Below, piece after piece: positions 16,415-24,986 of a DNA stretch of 64,000 nt. Numbering within the stretch: the first letter of the stretch is position 1; every line of letters starts with the position of its first letter. The stretch is from UBA946 sp031550725. Lineage in GTDB: Bacteria > Bacillota > Clostridia > Oscillospirales > Ruminococcaceae. The DNA is taken from contig JAVBOH010000009.1 of the NCBI GenBank assembly GCA_031550725.1, positions 62,001 through 126,000 of the forward strand. The letters run 5' to 3'. A model generated the notes under the pieces. The model ran no database searches, was not told the origin of the DNA, and saw only the letters and a program-made list of their open reading frames with translations. The position numbers were made by a program, and so were the translations under genes.

Positions 16415-17497
16415 TTAATGTAATTTCAAAAGTCTTTCATCACAATATTCACATTCAAGAGTATCCCCATTTCCACGGAAATTCTTTGGCAGATATGTTT
16501 CTAAATGTGTAATGCATCTTGGATTTGTGCAGGCAATACCATTATGTACTTTACCCGAAAGCAGCAAAGTTGGATGTTGATTTTTCAGGATATGTATTAT
16601 TAAAGCCATACGCACATACATACCATATTCAGCCTGCTTGAAATACATAGCACGAGGGTCATCATCAACCTCATATGTAATTTCATCAACACGAGGTAGG
16701 GGATGAAGTATACATAAATCTTTCTTTGCATTCTTTAGTTTTGACTTATCAAGACAAAAAACATTCTTTTGCTTCTGATATTCATCATCCGATTCAAAGC
16801 GCTCACGCTGAATACGAGTCATATAAAGCATATCAAGCTCCGAGATAGCCTCTTCAATGGATGCAACTTCTTTAAACTCACATCTGCTCGCATTAAGAAT
16901 ATCCTTGATATAAAACGGCAGTGAAAGCTCTGGGGTTGAAATCAGAATAAATTTATTGCTGGGATAACAAGCAAGCGCTTTACATAATGAATGAACTGTA
17001 CGTCCGTTTTTAAGGTCGCCGCAAAGTCCTATTGTAAGATTGTCTACACGTCCTTTTTGTTTCATTAATGTAAGCATATCAGTTAAAGTCTGTGTTGGAT
17101 GCAGATGCCCGCCGTCGCCTGCGTTTATTATAGGGCAGTCAGTTGTAAGTGCTGCAGCTTTTGCAGAACCCTCAAGGTTATGACGCATAACCATGATATC
17201 AGCATAGCTTGAAACAACCTTTGTTGTATCTTTTAAGCATTCACCCTTTGCTACAGATGATGTTGCTGGGTTGTCAAATCCTATTATTGTTCCGCCAAGC
17301 CGCAGCATTGCTGCCTGAAAGGACATCTGTGTTCGTGTTGATGGTTCATAAAAAAGTGTCGCCATAATCTTCCCGTCACATTCATGTGAATATTTCTGAG
17401 GCTCGTCCGCTATTTTTACACCAAGCTCTAAAACTTCGTTCCACCAGGCAACAGGGATATCGTTTAAATCAATCAGGTTTGTAAATCTTGAGGTCAT
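16415..17497 (-). CDS. pyrB: Aspartate carbamoyltransferase with fused PyrI-like zinc tail
   Basis: 360 residues, about 50 more than a plain catalytic chain. It makes carbamoyl-aspartate from carbamoyl phosphate and aspartate, the committed step of pyrimidine synthesis. Motifs: EPSTRTQMSF (carbamoyl-phosphate loop at 51-60, with Gln where Arg is common after STRT), NAGDGGHLHPTQTLTD, GDLKNGRTVHSL and HPLPRVDEI. The C-terminal 40 residues carry Cys 323, 328, 349 and 352 in the C-x4-C...C-x2-C pattern of the PyrI regulatory chain zinc site (context CTNPRCI, CEYC), but no PyrI nucleotide-binding domain. A fused zinc tail is therefore inferred. The Shine-Dalgarno is GGGTGG seven bases upstream. 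Confidence 0.93.
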   Translation of the reverse strand: MTSRFTNLIDLNDIPVAWWNEVLELGVKIADEPQKYSHECDGKIMATLFYEPSTRTQMSFQAAMLRLGGTIIGFDNPATSSVAKGECLKDTTKVVSSYADIMVMRHNLEGSAKAAALTTDCPIINAGDGGHLHPTQTLTDMLTLMKQKGRVDNLTIGLCGDLKNGRTVHSLCKALACYPSNKFILISTPELSLPFYIKDILNASRCEFKEVASIEEAISELDMLYMTRIQRERFESDDEYQKQKNVFCLDKSKLKNAKKDLCILHPLPRVDEITYEVDDDPRAMYFKQAEYGMYVRMALIIHILKNQHPTLLLSGKVHNGIACTNPRCITHLETYLPKNFRGNGDTLECEYCDERLLKLH

Positions 17498-17576
17498 TCA
17501 TATACCACCCTTTCAAAAAAAAGAGTTCGGATGTTTTGCATAAGCACAAACTCCGAGTTTGAAATATTACTTTCAA
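17469..17576 (-). CDS. Putative pyrB leader peptide (35 codons)
   Basis: A TTG at 17576 stands six bases after a perfect AGGAGG (GGAGG at 17583-17587). The frame runs 35 codons, through a hairpin and an eight-T run (encoding Leu-Phe-Phe-Leu), and stops 29 bases inside pyrB in another frame. The arrangement matches the logic of the E. coli pyrBI leader, where translation coupled to slow transcription of a U-run prevents termination. Translation is inferred from the ribosome site and position; the peptide sequence itself need not matter. Confidence 0.5.
   Translation of the reverse strand: MKVIFQTRSLCLCKTSELFFLKGWYMNDLKIYKPD
17515..17555 (-). promoter_or_regulatory. Attenuator-like hairpin plus T8 run upstream of pyrB
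   Basis: On the minus strand CGGAGTTT-G-TGC pairs across a TTAT loop with GCAAAAC-A-TCCG (17528-17555): eleven pairs with one bulge on each side. AACTC and then eight T residues (17515-17522) follow. An upstream stem AGTTTGAAA / TTTCAAACT could compete with it. No PyrR-binding consensus is seen. Confidence 0.55.
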
Positions 17577-17633
17577 ACTTTTCCTCCTAAGCATATACTA
17601 TACTCTTTAATATTTAACAGCTTAAATCAATAT

Positions 17634-17662
17634 ATTATACCAATTTTTTCTGAATTTGTCAA
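17634..17662 (-). promoter_or_regulatory. Consensus promoter of pyrB
   Basis: On the minus strand TTGACA (17657-17662), a 17-base spacer and TATAAT (17634-17639). The predicted transcript has about 130 bases before the pyrB start, containing the leader ORF and attenuator-like hairpin. Confidence 0.9.
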
Positions 17663-17729
17663 TGTAAGTGTTTGGCAATTTTACACAATTGAATATTGTT
17701 AAAAATATTTAAAAAACAAATAATTCAAG

Positions 17730-17758
17730 TTGCAATTATTATAGAAATGTAGTATAAT
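17730..17758 (+). promoter_or_regulatory. Promoter of the SGNH-like gene
   Basis: TTGCAA (17730-17735), a 17-base spacer and TATAAT (17753-17758), about 60 bases before the start. It diverges from the pyrB promoter. Confidence 0.75.
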
Positions 17759-17816
17759 ATATACAATTAATTAAAAATATATTGAATGTAAATTTATGGA
17801 TAGGGGTGTTAGTTTA

Positions 17817-18644
17817 ATGAAAGTGCATTACAAGGAAAAAAAGAGAGTTAAATTTCGTATATCGTTTATATTTTTGTTCATTATTGCAAGTTTTGCAATA
17901 TGCTTTGTGATGTATATGAATGGTAATAGCGACATTGATGATAAATTTTCATTTGAATTTCTTGATAAATTAAAAAAGAATGATAAAATTGATACCGAGG
18001 ATGCAATTGCCGAAGTTGACGCTGTAAGTATAAAACAAATTGTCAATCCAATAAAACGCTCTGAACCGGCACAGAAATCATATTATAGTGATACTCTTTT
18101 TATTGGTGGCTTTGAAATAAAGGGACTTGTTGATTATGGATTTATTCCAGTCAACAATCTAATTTATGATGATAGCTTAAGTGTCATTTCATATGAAAAC
18201 TGCATGATTACATATAAAGATAACCAAACAGATATATTATCTGTTATTAATGATACTGCTCCAAAGGCTGTTTACTTTCATCTTGGAATGAATGAGCTTA
18301 CAGAGATTTCCAACCAAAATTATTTCAATGAATATGGTAAGCTTTTTGATAAAATACGACAGGGCAATGATGATATAATTATTTATGTTATGTCATTAAT
18401 GCCAATAACTGCAGACTGTGAAAAAGATACCTTAAGCAATGCTCTAATTGATACATATAACACTGAACTTTTGGGATTTGCTAAGGAAAAGAATATCTGC
18501 TACATTGATATAAATACGCAGTTTAAGGGAAATGACGGCAAGCTGCCGTCAGCAATGGCCGAATCACATTCCACCAGATTAAAAAAGGATGCTTATGAGG
18601 AGCTTTCCAATTATATTTTAACACACGTTTATAACGGTGAATAA
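17817..18644 (+). CDS. Membrane-anchored SGNH/GDSL-fold protein lacking the catalytic serine
   Basis: 275 residues from the ATG at 17817, eight bases after GGGGTG; an upstream in-frame ATG (17796) has no site. A basic start and one helix (about 14-34) anchor it, with the bulk outside. The outer domain follows SGNH hydrolase order: block I at SDTLFIGGFEIKGL, where G-D-S is expected but G-G-F (97-99) is found; block III-like HLGMNEL; and a block V-like SHSTRLKKDAY near the end. With no Ser nucleophile, it is probably a binding protein or pseudoenzyme rather than an esterase. It is followed twelve bases later by a small membrane protein. Confidence 0.75.
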   Translation: MKVHYKEKKRVKFRISFIFLFIIASFAICFVMYMNGNSDIDDKFSFEFLDKLKKNDKIDTEDAIAEVDAVSIKQIVNPIKRSEPAQKSYYSDTLFIGGFEIKGLVDYGFIPVNNLIYDDSLSVISYENCMITYKDNQTDILSVINDTAPKAVYFHLGMNELTEISNQNYFNEYGKLFDKIRQGNDDIIIYVMSLMPITADCEKDTLSNALIDTYNTELLGFAKEKNICYIDINTQFKGNDGKLPSAMAESHSTRLKKDAYEELSNYILTHVYNGE

Positions 18645-18656
18645 GGAGCGATAAGA

Positions 18657-19019
18657 ATGCTTGTTGAATGTATGGTTATATTTGGGCTAATATTTGTTGT
18701 AATGATAATGTATGTCCGTACTGAAAAAAAACAATATGCCTTGGCGACTGTGCCTTTGCTTATACTGCCTTTTGCCAATATAGTTGCATACTTTATTTCT
18801 GATGCACTTGCATTGATATTACCTTGGGAAAAGTTTACTGCATATGCTGCTGTCAATATCGTTGCAGTAATTGTATCTAGTATGCTAATCGGCAGATTTA
18901 CACTTAAGTTTAAGCGTAAATCAACAAGAGCTGCTTATGTTGTTATGAGCCTTGTTTTTAATATTGTGCTTGCATCAATTTTGGTTTATAATATGTTTGA
19001 GGTTATTTACAGAAAATAA
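18657..19019 (+). CDS. Small four-helix membrane protein
   Basis: 120 residues with four predicted membrane helices and a basic loop (KFKRKSTR) between the third and fourth. The start follows AAGGAGCGATAAGA, with the site directly after the stop of the SGNH-like gene, so the two form an operon. I do not recognise the family. A terminator follows. Confidence 0.78.
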   Translation: MLVECMVIFGLIFVVMIMYVRTEKKQYALATVPLLILPFANIVAYFISDALALILPWEKFTAYAAVNIVAVIVSSMLIGRFTLKFKRKSTRAAYVVMSLVFNIVLASILVYNMFEVIYRK

Positions 19020-19077
19020 TATTGATATATGGAGTATAGATTCCTGTGAAAAAAGTATTAAACTAAAAATTATTTTT

Positions 19078-19111
19078 GAGCTGTCACACAAAAAAATGTG
19101 ATGGCTCTTTT
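19078..19111 (+). terminator. Terminator after the SGNH/membrane-protein operon
   Basis: Eleven-pair stem GAGCTGTCACA / TGTGATGGCTC (two G-U pairs), an A-rich loop and TTTTCT. Confidence 0.82.
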
Positions 19112-19201
19112 CTATATTTGTTAAATTTATAGTTTCTTTAAGACAATTTTAAGTTAAGTACATTATACTTGTAAACATAAACTCGAAAGGATAAGTATAA
19201 T

Positions 19202-21133
19202 ATGTGTATTAATAAAATTTTGGCTTTTACTATGGCAACAATAATATCACTGGTTTTTTTCACAGGATGTGATAATAATGCAGATAAAAACACAACTTCA
19301 ACATCAAAATATGCAAATGAAATTAACAAGGATGAGGTGCTGTCAATTCAAATTAATGCAACTGCTGAAAACTGGCAGTATTTGCTTGACAACGCAACAG
19401 ACAAGGAATATATTTCTGCTGATGTCATTATAAACGGTACTGAAATAAAAAATGTCGGCATTAGAGCAAAGGGTAATTCAAGTCTTTCATCTGTTTATTC
19501 AAGTGAATCTGACAGATATAGCTTTAAGATTAAATTTGATAAATATGTTGATGGTCAGACTTATTTGGGTCTTGATAAAATGGTATTGAATAGCGGTTGG
19601 GCTGACAATACTTTTATGAAAGAATATTTGTCCTATGATATCATGAATTATATTGGTGTTGATTCTCCAATTTATGCTTTTGCCGATATCAGTGTAAACA
19701 ATGAAACATGGGGACTTTATCTCATGATTGAAGATTATGAGGACAGCTATCTTGAGCATACACAAGATAGTGAGGGTGTGCTGTATAAGCCTGATTCCAT
19801 GGATATGAACGATATGGGAAAAATGGAATTTCCGTCAAATAATGAAAACAGCAATTCCAATACATCGGATGATGTAAATTCTATGCCGGAAATGCCAAAC
19901 AGTGATACTAATTTTGACCCATCTCAATTTGGCGGACAGCAAATTCTGGAAGGAATGCCATCTATGCAAAATGGTGAATTTGACCCATCACAGTTTAGCG
20001 GACAAATTCCTGATGGTATGCCACCAACAGAAAGTAACAATACTGAAAACAATGAGGTCACTCAAAATGATAATGGTTTTGTACCTCCAAATATGAATAG
20101 GGATAACAATAATCGTGGCGGTGGTTTTGGTAATGCAAGTAGTGGCGTTTCGCTTGAATATACAGATGATAATACTGAAAGTTATTCCAATATTTTTGAT
20201 AATAACAAAACAAAAACCGAATCATCTGATGAAGAACGCTTAATTGCTGCATTAAAACAGCTAAATGAGGGTGATGATATTGAATCATGTGTTGATGTTG
20301 ATGCTTGTTTGCGATATTTTGCTGCACATAATGTTGTTGTAAACCTTGATAGCTACACATCAAATATGGGACATAATTACATCTTGCATGAGAGCAATGG
20401 TGTAATAACAATACTGCCTTGGGACTATAATCTTGCTTTCGGTGGTTTTATGTCCGGAAGTTCATCCGATGTTGTTAATTTTCCAATTGACACTCCTGTT
20501 TCAAATGTAGAAATGTCAGAACGTCCACTCCTTGCTAAACTGCTTGAAAATGATGAATACTTAGCTAAATATCATGTTTATTTACAAGAAATTATTGATG
20601 GTTACTTTGCAGATGGTAAGTTTGAGGAACGTGTAAGTTATTTAAATTCACTCATATCTGATTATATTAAAAATGACCCAACAAAAGAATGCACATTTGA
20701 GGAATACGAAACAGCTGTTGCTGAACTTATTAAGCTTGGTAATTTACGTGGAGAAAGCATACAAGGACAGCTTAATGGTACAATTCCATCCACAAGTGAT
20801 GGTCAGACCGATAATCCTGATGCACTTATTGATGCATCAAGTGTTAATCTTTCTGCTCTGGGTTCTCAGGGAGGCGGTAATATGAATGGCTTTAAGATGA
20901 ACAACGATATGTTCAATAACATAGATATGGATACTATGAAAAAGGCTATGGATATTATCGGACAGACTTCTGCTGACGAATTAACCGATGAACAGAAAAA
21001 CGCACTTTATGAGCTTGGTATTACTGACGAACAAATCGAAGAATATGCTAATATGTCAAAGAATTTTGATAATATGGGTATCGGTGGTTTCAGGGATAAG
21101 CAAAATAGAAATAATAATCAGGATAATTCATAA
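19202..21133 (+). CDS. CotH-family lipoprotein with an Asn/Gln/Pro-rich insert
   Basis: 643 residues. The lipobox FTGC with Cys23 ends a clear signal peptide. The CotH kinase-like fold is seen in ISADVIINGTEIKNVGIRAKGNSS, DRYSFKIKFDKY, LVLN-type LDKMVLNSGW, WGLYLMIEDYEDSYLE and, after an insert, ILPWDYNLAFGG with a metal-binding Asp. The insert (about 215-335) is low-complexity and contains a repeated DPSQF-GQ...GMP unit. CotH proteins phosphorylate spore-coat proteins in Bacillus; in gut Clostridia similar lipoproteins are often fibre- or surface-associated. The exact role is unknown. Preceded by GAAAGGA. Confidence 0.88.
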   Translation: MCINKILAFTMATIISLVFFTGCDNNADKNTTSTSKYANEINKDEVLSIQINATAENWQYLLDNATDKEYISADVIINGTEIKNVGIRAKGNSSLSSVYSSESDRYSFKIKFDKYVDGQTYLGLDKMVLNSGWADNTFMKEYLSYDIMNYIGVDSPIYAFADISVNNETWGLYLMIEDYEDSYLEHTQDSEGVLYKPDSMDMNDMGKMEFPSNNENSNSNTSDDVNSMPEMPNSDTNFDPSQFGGQQILEGMPSMQNGEFDPSQFSGQIPDGMPPTESNNTENNEVTQNDNGFVPPNMNRDNNNRGGGFGNASSGVSLEYTDDNTESYSNIFDNNKTKTESSDEERLIAALKQLNEGDDIESCVDVDACLRYFAAHNVVVNLDSYTSNMGHNYILHESNGVITILPWDYNLAFGGFMSGSSSDVVNFPIDTPVSNVEMSERPLLAKLLENDEYLAKYHVYLQEIIDGYFADGKFEERVSYLNSLISDYIKNDPTKECTFEEYETAVAELIKLGNLRGESIQGQLNGTIPSTSDGQTDNPDALIDASSVNLSALGSQGGGNMNGFKMNNDMFNNIDMDTMKKAMDIIGQTSADELTDEQKNALYELGITDEQIEEYANMSKNFDNMGIGGFRDKQNRNNNQDNS

Positions 21134-21155
21134 ATTATATGTATATAAATATGCT

Positions 21156-21200
21156 GTTGTACCAATAATTCCTCCATTGGTGCAACGGTATATTTTTATG
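21156..21200 (+). terminator. Probable terminator of the CotH gene
   Basis: Eleven-pair stem GTTGTACCAAT / ATTGGTGCAAC (one G-U). The T-tract (TATTTTTA) begins a few bases after the stem, so efficiency is uncertain. Confidence 0.6.
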
Positions 21201-21278
21201 TTAAATTAGTGATATTCGGTATACAAAATAATAAAAATGTGGTATAATAGTAGTAATTATTTTGTTGGAGGATTTTGT

Positions 21279-23258
21279 ATGGAACAAGCTGTTATTGATA
21301 GGCTTAATGCTCTTAAAATTGAAATTGAGGAGCATAATCATAATTATTATGTACTGGATAATCCAAGCGTTGATGATTACACTTATGATATGCTTATGCA
21401 GGAATTAAAACAAATTGAAGAAAAATATCCTGAACTTGATGATATAAATTCCCCAACAAAACGTGTTGGTGGTGAAGCATTAAACATCTTTGAAAAAGTT
21501 ACTCATACTGTTCAGATGGGCAGCTTGCAGGATGTGTTTTCCTATGAGCAGGTTAATGCTTTTTGCATAAAGTGTAATGAAGCTGTCGAAAGCCCTGTTT
21601 TTGTTGTTGAGCCTAAGATTGATGGTCTTTCTGTATCACTTGAATATGTTAACGGTGAGCTTGTCAGAGGTTCTACAAGAGGTGATGGTTTTATTGGTGA
21701 GGATGTTACTGCTAATATAAAAACTATTAAATCCATACCTCTAAAACTAAGAAAAACTATACCTTTCCTTGAAGTAAGAGGTGAGGTTTATATGTCTAGA
21801 AAATCTTTCTTCGAACTCATTGAAAGGCAAGAGCTAAATGGTGAGGATACTGCCAAAAATCCTCGTAATGCAGCGGCTGGGTCATTAAGACAGAAAAATC
21901 CGAAAATAGCGGCAGAACGTAAGCTTGATATTTTCGTTTTTAATATTCAGCAGCTTGATGGAGAAGCAATAACTTCACATAAGCAGTCACTTGATTTTTT
22001 AGCTGAGCTTGGCTTTAAGGTCGTTCCAGAATATATTCAGCTTAAAAGTTATGATGAGATTATTGAACGAATTGAACATATTGGAAATATGCGTGAAAAA
22101 TATGGTTTTGATATTGATGGCGTTGTTGTAAAAGTCGATGACTTTACACAGCGAAATATTATGGGTGCAACTTCAAAGACTCCTAAGTGGGCTGTTGCAT
22201 ATAAATTTCCACCAGAAGAAAAGGAAACTGTACTTCGTGAGATTGAAGTTAATGTTGGGCGTACTGGTGCTATCACACCTGTTGCAATTTTTGACACTGT
22301 AACACTTGCTGGAACAAGTGTTGGGCGTGCATCACTTCATAATCAAGAATTTATCACTGAAAAGGATATTCGTATTGGTGATACAATTGTTGTGCGTAAA
22401 GCAGGCGATATTATTCCTGAGGTGCTTTCAAGTATTTCACATGATGGATTTCATGAGCCATATATGCTGCCTGAATACTGTCCAGTTTGCAAATCTTTAG
22501 CTATTCGTGAAGAAGATGAAGCAGCTTTGAGGTGTTCAAATGTTGACTGTCCTGCACAGCTTAAACGCAACATTATTCATTTTGCAAGCAAGGGTGCTAT
22601 GAATATTGACGGCATGGGTGAGGCTGTTGTAACATCACTTCTTGATAATAAACTAATTAAATCGGTTGCAGATATTTACACACTTGAAATAGAACAGCTT
22701 ATATCGCTTGAGAGATTTGCTAAAAAGTCTGCCGAAAATCTCATCAAGGCTATTGAAGCATCGAAAAACGCATCGCTTGACAGCTTTATATATGCACTTG
22801 GTATACGCAATATTGGTAAAACTGCTTCTAAGCTTTTATGTGATAAATTTGGCAGTATTGATGCTGTTATGAATGCTACAGCAGAAGAAATATGCACTAT
22901 TGACGGATTTGGGGATGTTATGTCACAAAACACCGCAAATGCATTTCGTGATGAACATATTGTTAAATTTATCGCTAGATTTAAGCAATATGGCTTAAAT
23001 ATGGAATATAAAACTGTGAAACAGGCTGATAATCGTTTCGAGGGTATGACTTTTGTTTTAACAGGTACTTTACCAACTATGTCACGAGATGAGGCTAGGG
23101 AAATTATCGTTAAATATGGCGGCAAGGCAAGCGGCTCTGTTTCAAAGAAAACTACCTATGTGCTTGCAGGTGAGGATGCAGGCAGTAAGCTTACTAAAGC
23201 CGAAGAACTTGGTATCCCTATACTAGATGAAAAAGAATTTATAAATATGGTCAAGTAA
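21279..23258 (+). CDS. ligA: NAD+-dependent DNA ligase
   Basis: About 659 residues, the normal LigA length. It seals nicks in replication and repair using NAD+. Domain order is complete: Ia domain with YxxxD, the adenylation domain with the nucleotide-binding lysine in EPKIDGLS (Lys113), an OB-fold, a four-cysteine zinc finger (CPVC...CSNVDC), helix-hairpin-helix repeats, and a C-terminal BRCT domain (GMTFVLTGTLPTMSRDEA). The start at 21279 has TTGGAGGA nine bases upstream; an ATG at 21237 falls in the promoter (TATAAT at 21243-21248) and is rejected. Confidence 0.98.
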   Translation: MEQAVIDRLNALKIEIEEHNHNYYVLDNPSVDDYTYDMLMQELKQIEEKYPELDDINSPTKRVGGEALNIFEKVTHTVQMGSLQDVFSYEQVNAFCIKCNEAVESPVFVVEPKIDGLSVSLEYVNGELVRGSTRGDGFIGEDVTANIKTIKSIPLKLRKTIPFLEVRGEVYMSRKSFFELIERQELNGEDTAKNPRNAAAGSLRQKNPKIAAERKLDIFVFNIQQLDGEAITSHKQSLDFLAELGFKVVPEYIQLKSYDEIIERIEHIGNMREKYGFDIDGVVVKVDDFTQRNIMGATSKTPKWAVAYKFPPEEKETVLREIEVNVGRTGAITPVAIFDTVTLAGTSVGRASLHNQEFITEKDIRIGDTIVVRKAGDIIPEVLSSISHDGFHEPYMLPEYCPVCKSLAIREEDEAALRCSNVDCPAQLKRNIIHFASKGAMNIDGMGEAVVTSLLDNKLIKSVADIYTLEIEQLISLERFAKKSAENLIKAIEASKNASLDSFIYALGIRNIGKTASKLLCDKFGSIDAVMNATAEEICTIDGFGDVMSQNTANAFRDEHIVKFIARFKQYGLNMEYKTVKQADNRFEGMTFVLTGTLPTMSRDEAREIIVKYGGKASGSVSKKTTYVLAGEDAGSKLTKAEELGIPILDEKEFINMVK

Positions 23259-23303
23259 CATTATTATATTCTATTGTGACATTTTCATGTGAAATTGTAT
23301 ACC

Positions 23304-23332
23304 TTGACGTTAGTGAAGAAAAATGTTATAAT
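23304..23332 (+). promoter_or_regulatory. Promoter of the thymidylate-kinase-like gene
   Basis: TTGACG (23304-23309), a 17-base spacer and TATAAT (23327-23332), 35 bases before the start. Confidence 0.8.
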
Positions 23333-23367
23333 ATCTGTATGTATTTTTTGTGAGGGATGGATTTTAT

Positions 23368-24021
23368 ATGCTTATTGTTATTGACGGTCTTGATGGCAGT
23401 GGTAAAACTACTCAATTTGATATTGTTAAGGAGCTGCTTTCTGCAAATAATACTGTAAAGGCAATCAGCTTTCCAGATTATGATAAACCATCATCTTCAC
23501 TTGTAAAAATGTACCTTGGCGGTGAAATTGCGCAGAGTGCAGCTGGCGTTAACGCTTATGCTGCATCTAGCTTTTATGCTGTTGACAGATATGCAAGTTT
23601 TAAAATGTATTGGGAAGAAAATTTTTTAAATGGTGATGTTATTATAGCTAGCCGTTATGTCAGTTCCAATGCTATTCATCAAATGGTTAAGCTGCCTGAA
23701 AATGAATGGGATAGCTACCTTGAATGGCTTTCTGATTATGAATACGAAAAGCTTTCATTACCTAAACCTGATTTGATTATTTTTCTTGATATGCCGGTTG
23801 AAATATCTCAAAGACTTTTGACTTTAAGATATAACGGCGATGAGAATAAAAAGGATATTCATGAAGCTGATATATCTTATCTTCATGAATGTCGAAAGTC
23901 TGCTTTGTATGCAGCTAAGGCACAGAACTGGACGGTTATTCCTTGCAGTGACGGTGAAAATCCGCATTCTGTTGAGGATATATCGTCTGCTATTATGAAT
24001 GTTATTGGCAGCGTTATGTAA
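23368..24021 (+). CDS. tmk: Thymidylate kinase-family protein
   Basis: 217 residues from the ATG at 23368 (GAGGG upstream). The P-loop IDGLDGSGKTTQ at 5-16 and the DR-type motif VDRYASF, followed by ASRYVSSNAIHQ, are those of dTMP kinases, which convert dTMP to dTDP. The lid region (TLRYNGDENKKDIHEAD) is acidic and less conserved than in B. subtilis Tmk, so it may be a paralogue acting on another deoxynucleotide. First gene of an apparent run continuing with a DUF2156 gene 28 bases later. Confidence 0.82.
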   Translation: MLIVIDGLDGSGKTTQFDIVKELLSANNTVKAISFPDYDKPSSSLVKMYLGGEIAQSAAGVNAYAASSFYAVDRYASFKMYWEENFLNGDVIIASRYVSSNAIHQMVKLPENEWDSYLEWLSDYEYEKLSLPKPDLIIFLDMPVEISQRLLTLRYNGDENKKDIHEADISYLHECRKSALYAAKAQNWTVIPCSDGENPHSVEDISSAIMNVIGSVM

Positions 24022-24049
24022 TGTTGCCATGAAATAGAGGTATCACTTA

Positions 24050-24931
24050 ATGCTTGATTTTAAGGTAATTGACATTTCAGATAAAGATTGGATTAAAGAA
24101 CTCTTGCAGAAATCTGATTTTCGTGGCTGTGAATATAATTTTTCAAATAATATGGCATGGCATAGGCTTTATGAAACAAAAATTGCACGATATAATGATT
24201 TTTATATTTCTTGCTCACATAAATATGGTGTTCAGTTTACTTTTCCTGCTGGCGAGGGAGATTATAAATCCGTATTTCTTGAAATGAAACAATATGCGAA
24301 TGATAATAATTCTCCGCTTGTTATTAATTCTGTAACAGATGAAAATTTATACATTTTTGATGAACTATTCCCTAATGAATTTACTGTTTCTTGTTCGGAG
24401 GACAGCTTTGATTATATTTATGAAACCGAAAAAATGATTTCATTGTCTGGTAAGAAATTTCATGGTAAACGTAATCATCTTGCAAATTTTTATAAGAATA
24501 ACTGGGAATATTCTGTGCTTACCGAAAAGGACTTTGATGATTGTATTGAATTTGCTGTTGAAAGCTATAACTTAAATATGGCTTATGATGATGAATCAAG
24601 CGTTTCGGAACAATATGCTATAAATATGTTCTTTAACCATTTTGAAGAACTTGACCTGCATGGCGGTGTTATTCGTATTGATGGCAAGGTGCAAGGATTC
24701 ACAATAGGCGATGCGATTAATTCCGATACCTTTGATATTCATATTGAAAAGGCAAATGCTAGTATTCAGGGTGCATATGCGGCTATTAACAATGAATTTG
24801 CTAAGTCAGCTGCTTATCCATATAAATATATTAACCGTGAAGAAGACTTGGGACTTGAGGGTTTACGAAAGTCCAAACATTCATATCACCCTGCTTTTTT
24901 ACTAAAGAAAAATACAATCACTTTTAAGTGA
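24050..24931 (+). CDS. DUF2156 (phosphatidylglycerol lysyltransferase C-terminal-like) protein
   Basis: 293 residues, soluble, in a GNAT-like double fold. The pattern CEYNFSNNMAWHRLYETKI, then FHGKRNHLANFYKNN, and the late ADAINSDTF-IHIEKAN and PYKYINREEDLGLEGLRKSK match DUF2156, the aminoacyl-transfer domain of MprF without its membrane part. The stand-alone soluble protein is common in Clostridia; its acceptor is not known. The KSKHSYHPAFLLKK ending is typical. Confidence 0.85.
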   Translation: MLDFKVIDISDKDWIKELLQKSDFRGCEYNFSNNMAWHRLYETKIARYNDFYISCSHKYGVQFTFPAGEGDYKSVFLEMKQYANDNNSPLVINSVTDENLYIFDELFPNEFTVSCSEDSFDYIYETEKMISLSGKKFHGKRNHLANFYKNNWEYSVLTEKDFDDCIEFAVESYNLNMAYDDESSVSEQYAINMFFNHFEELDLHGGVIRIDGKVQGFTIGDAINSDTFDIHIEKANASIQGAYAAINNEFAKSAAYPYKYINREEDLGLEGLRKSKHSYHPAFLLKKNTITFK

Positions 24932-24986
24932 TTTTCACTAATCAAGTTATTTTACACATTATTTTACATGCAAAGGATGTTTTACA

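Noticed and set aside
16415..17662. PyrR-dependent attenuator for pyrB
   Set aside because: No sequence resembling the PyrR-binding loop was found in the leader; the leader-peptide arrangement explains the T-run better.
20058..20411. His/Gln/Tyr-rich frame on the strand opposite cotH
   Set aside because: It is the mirror of the low-complexity codons of the CotH insert and has no ribosome site.
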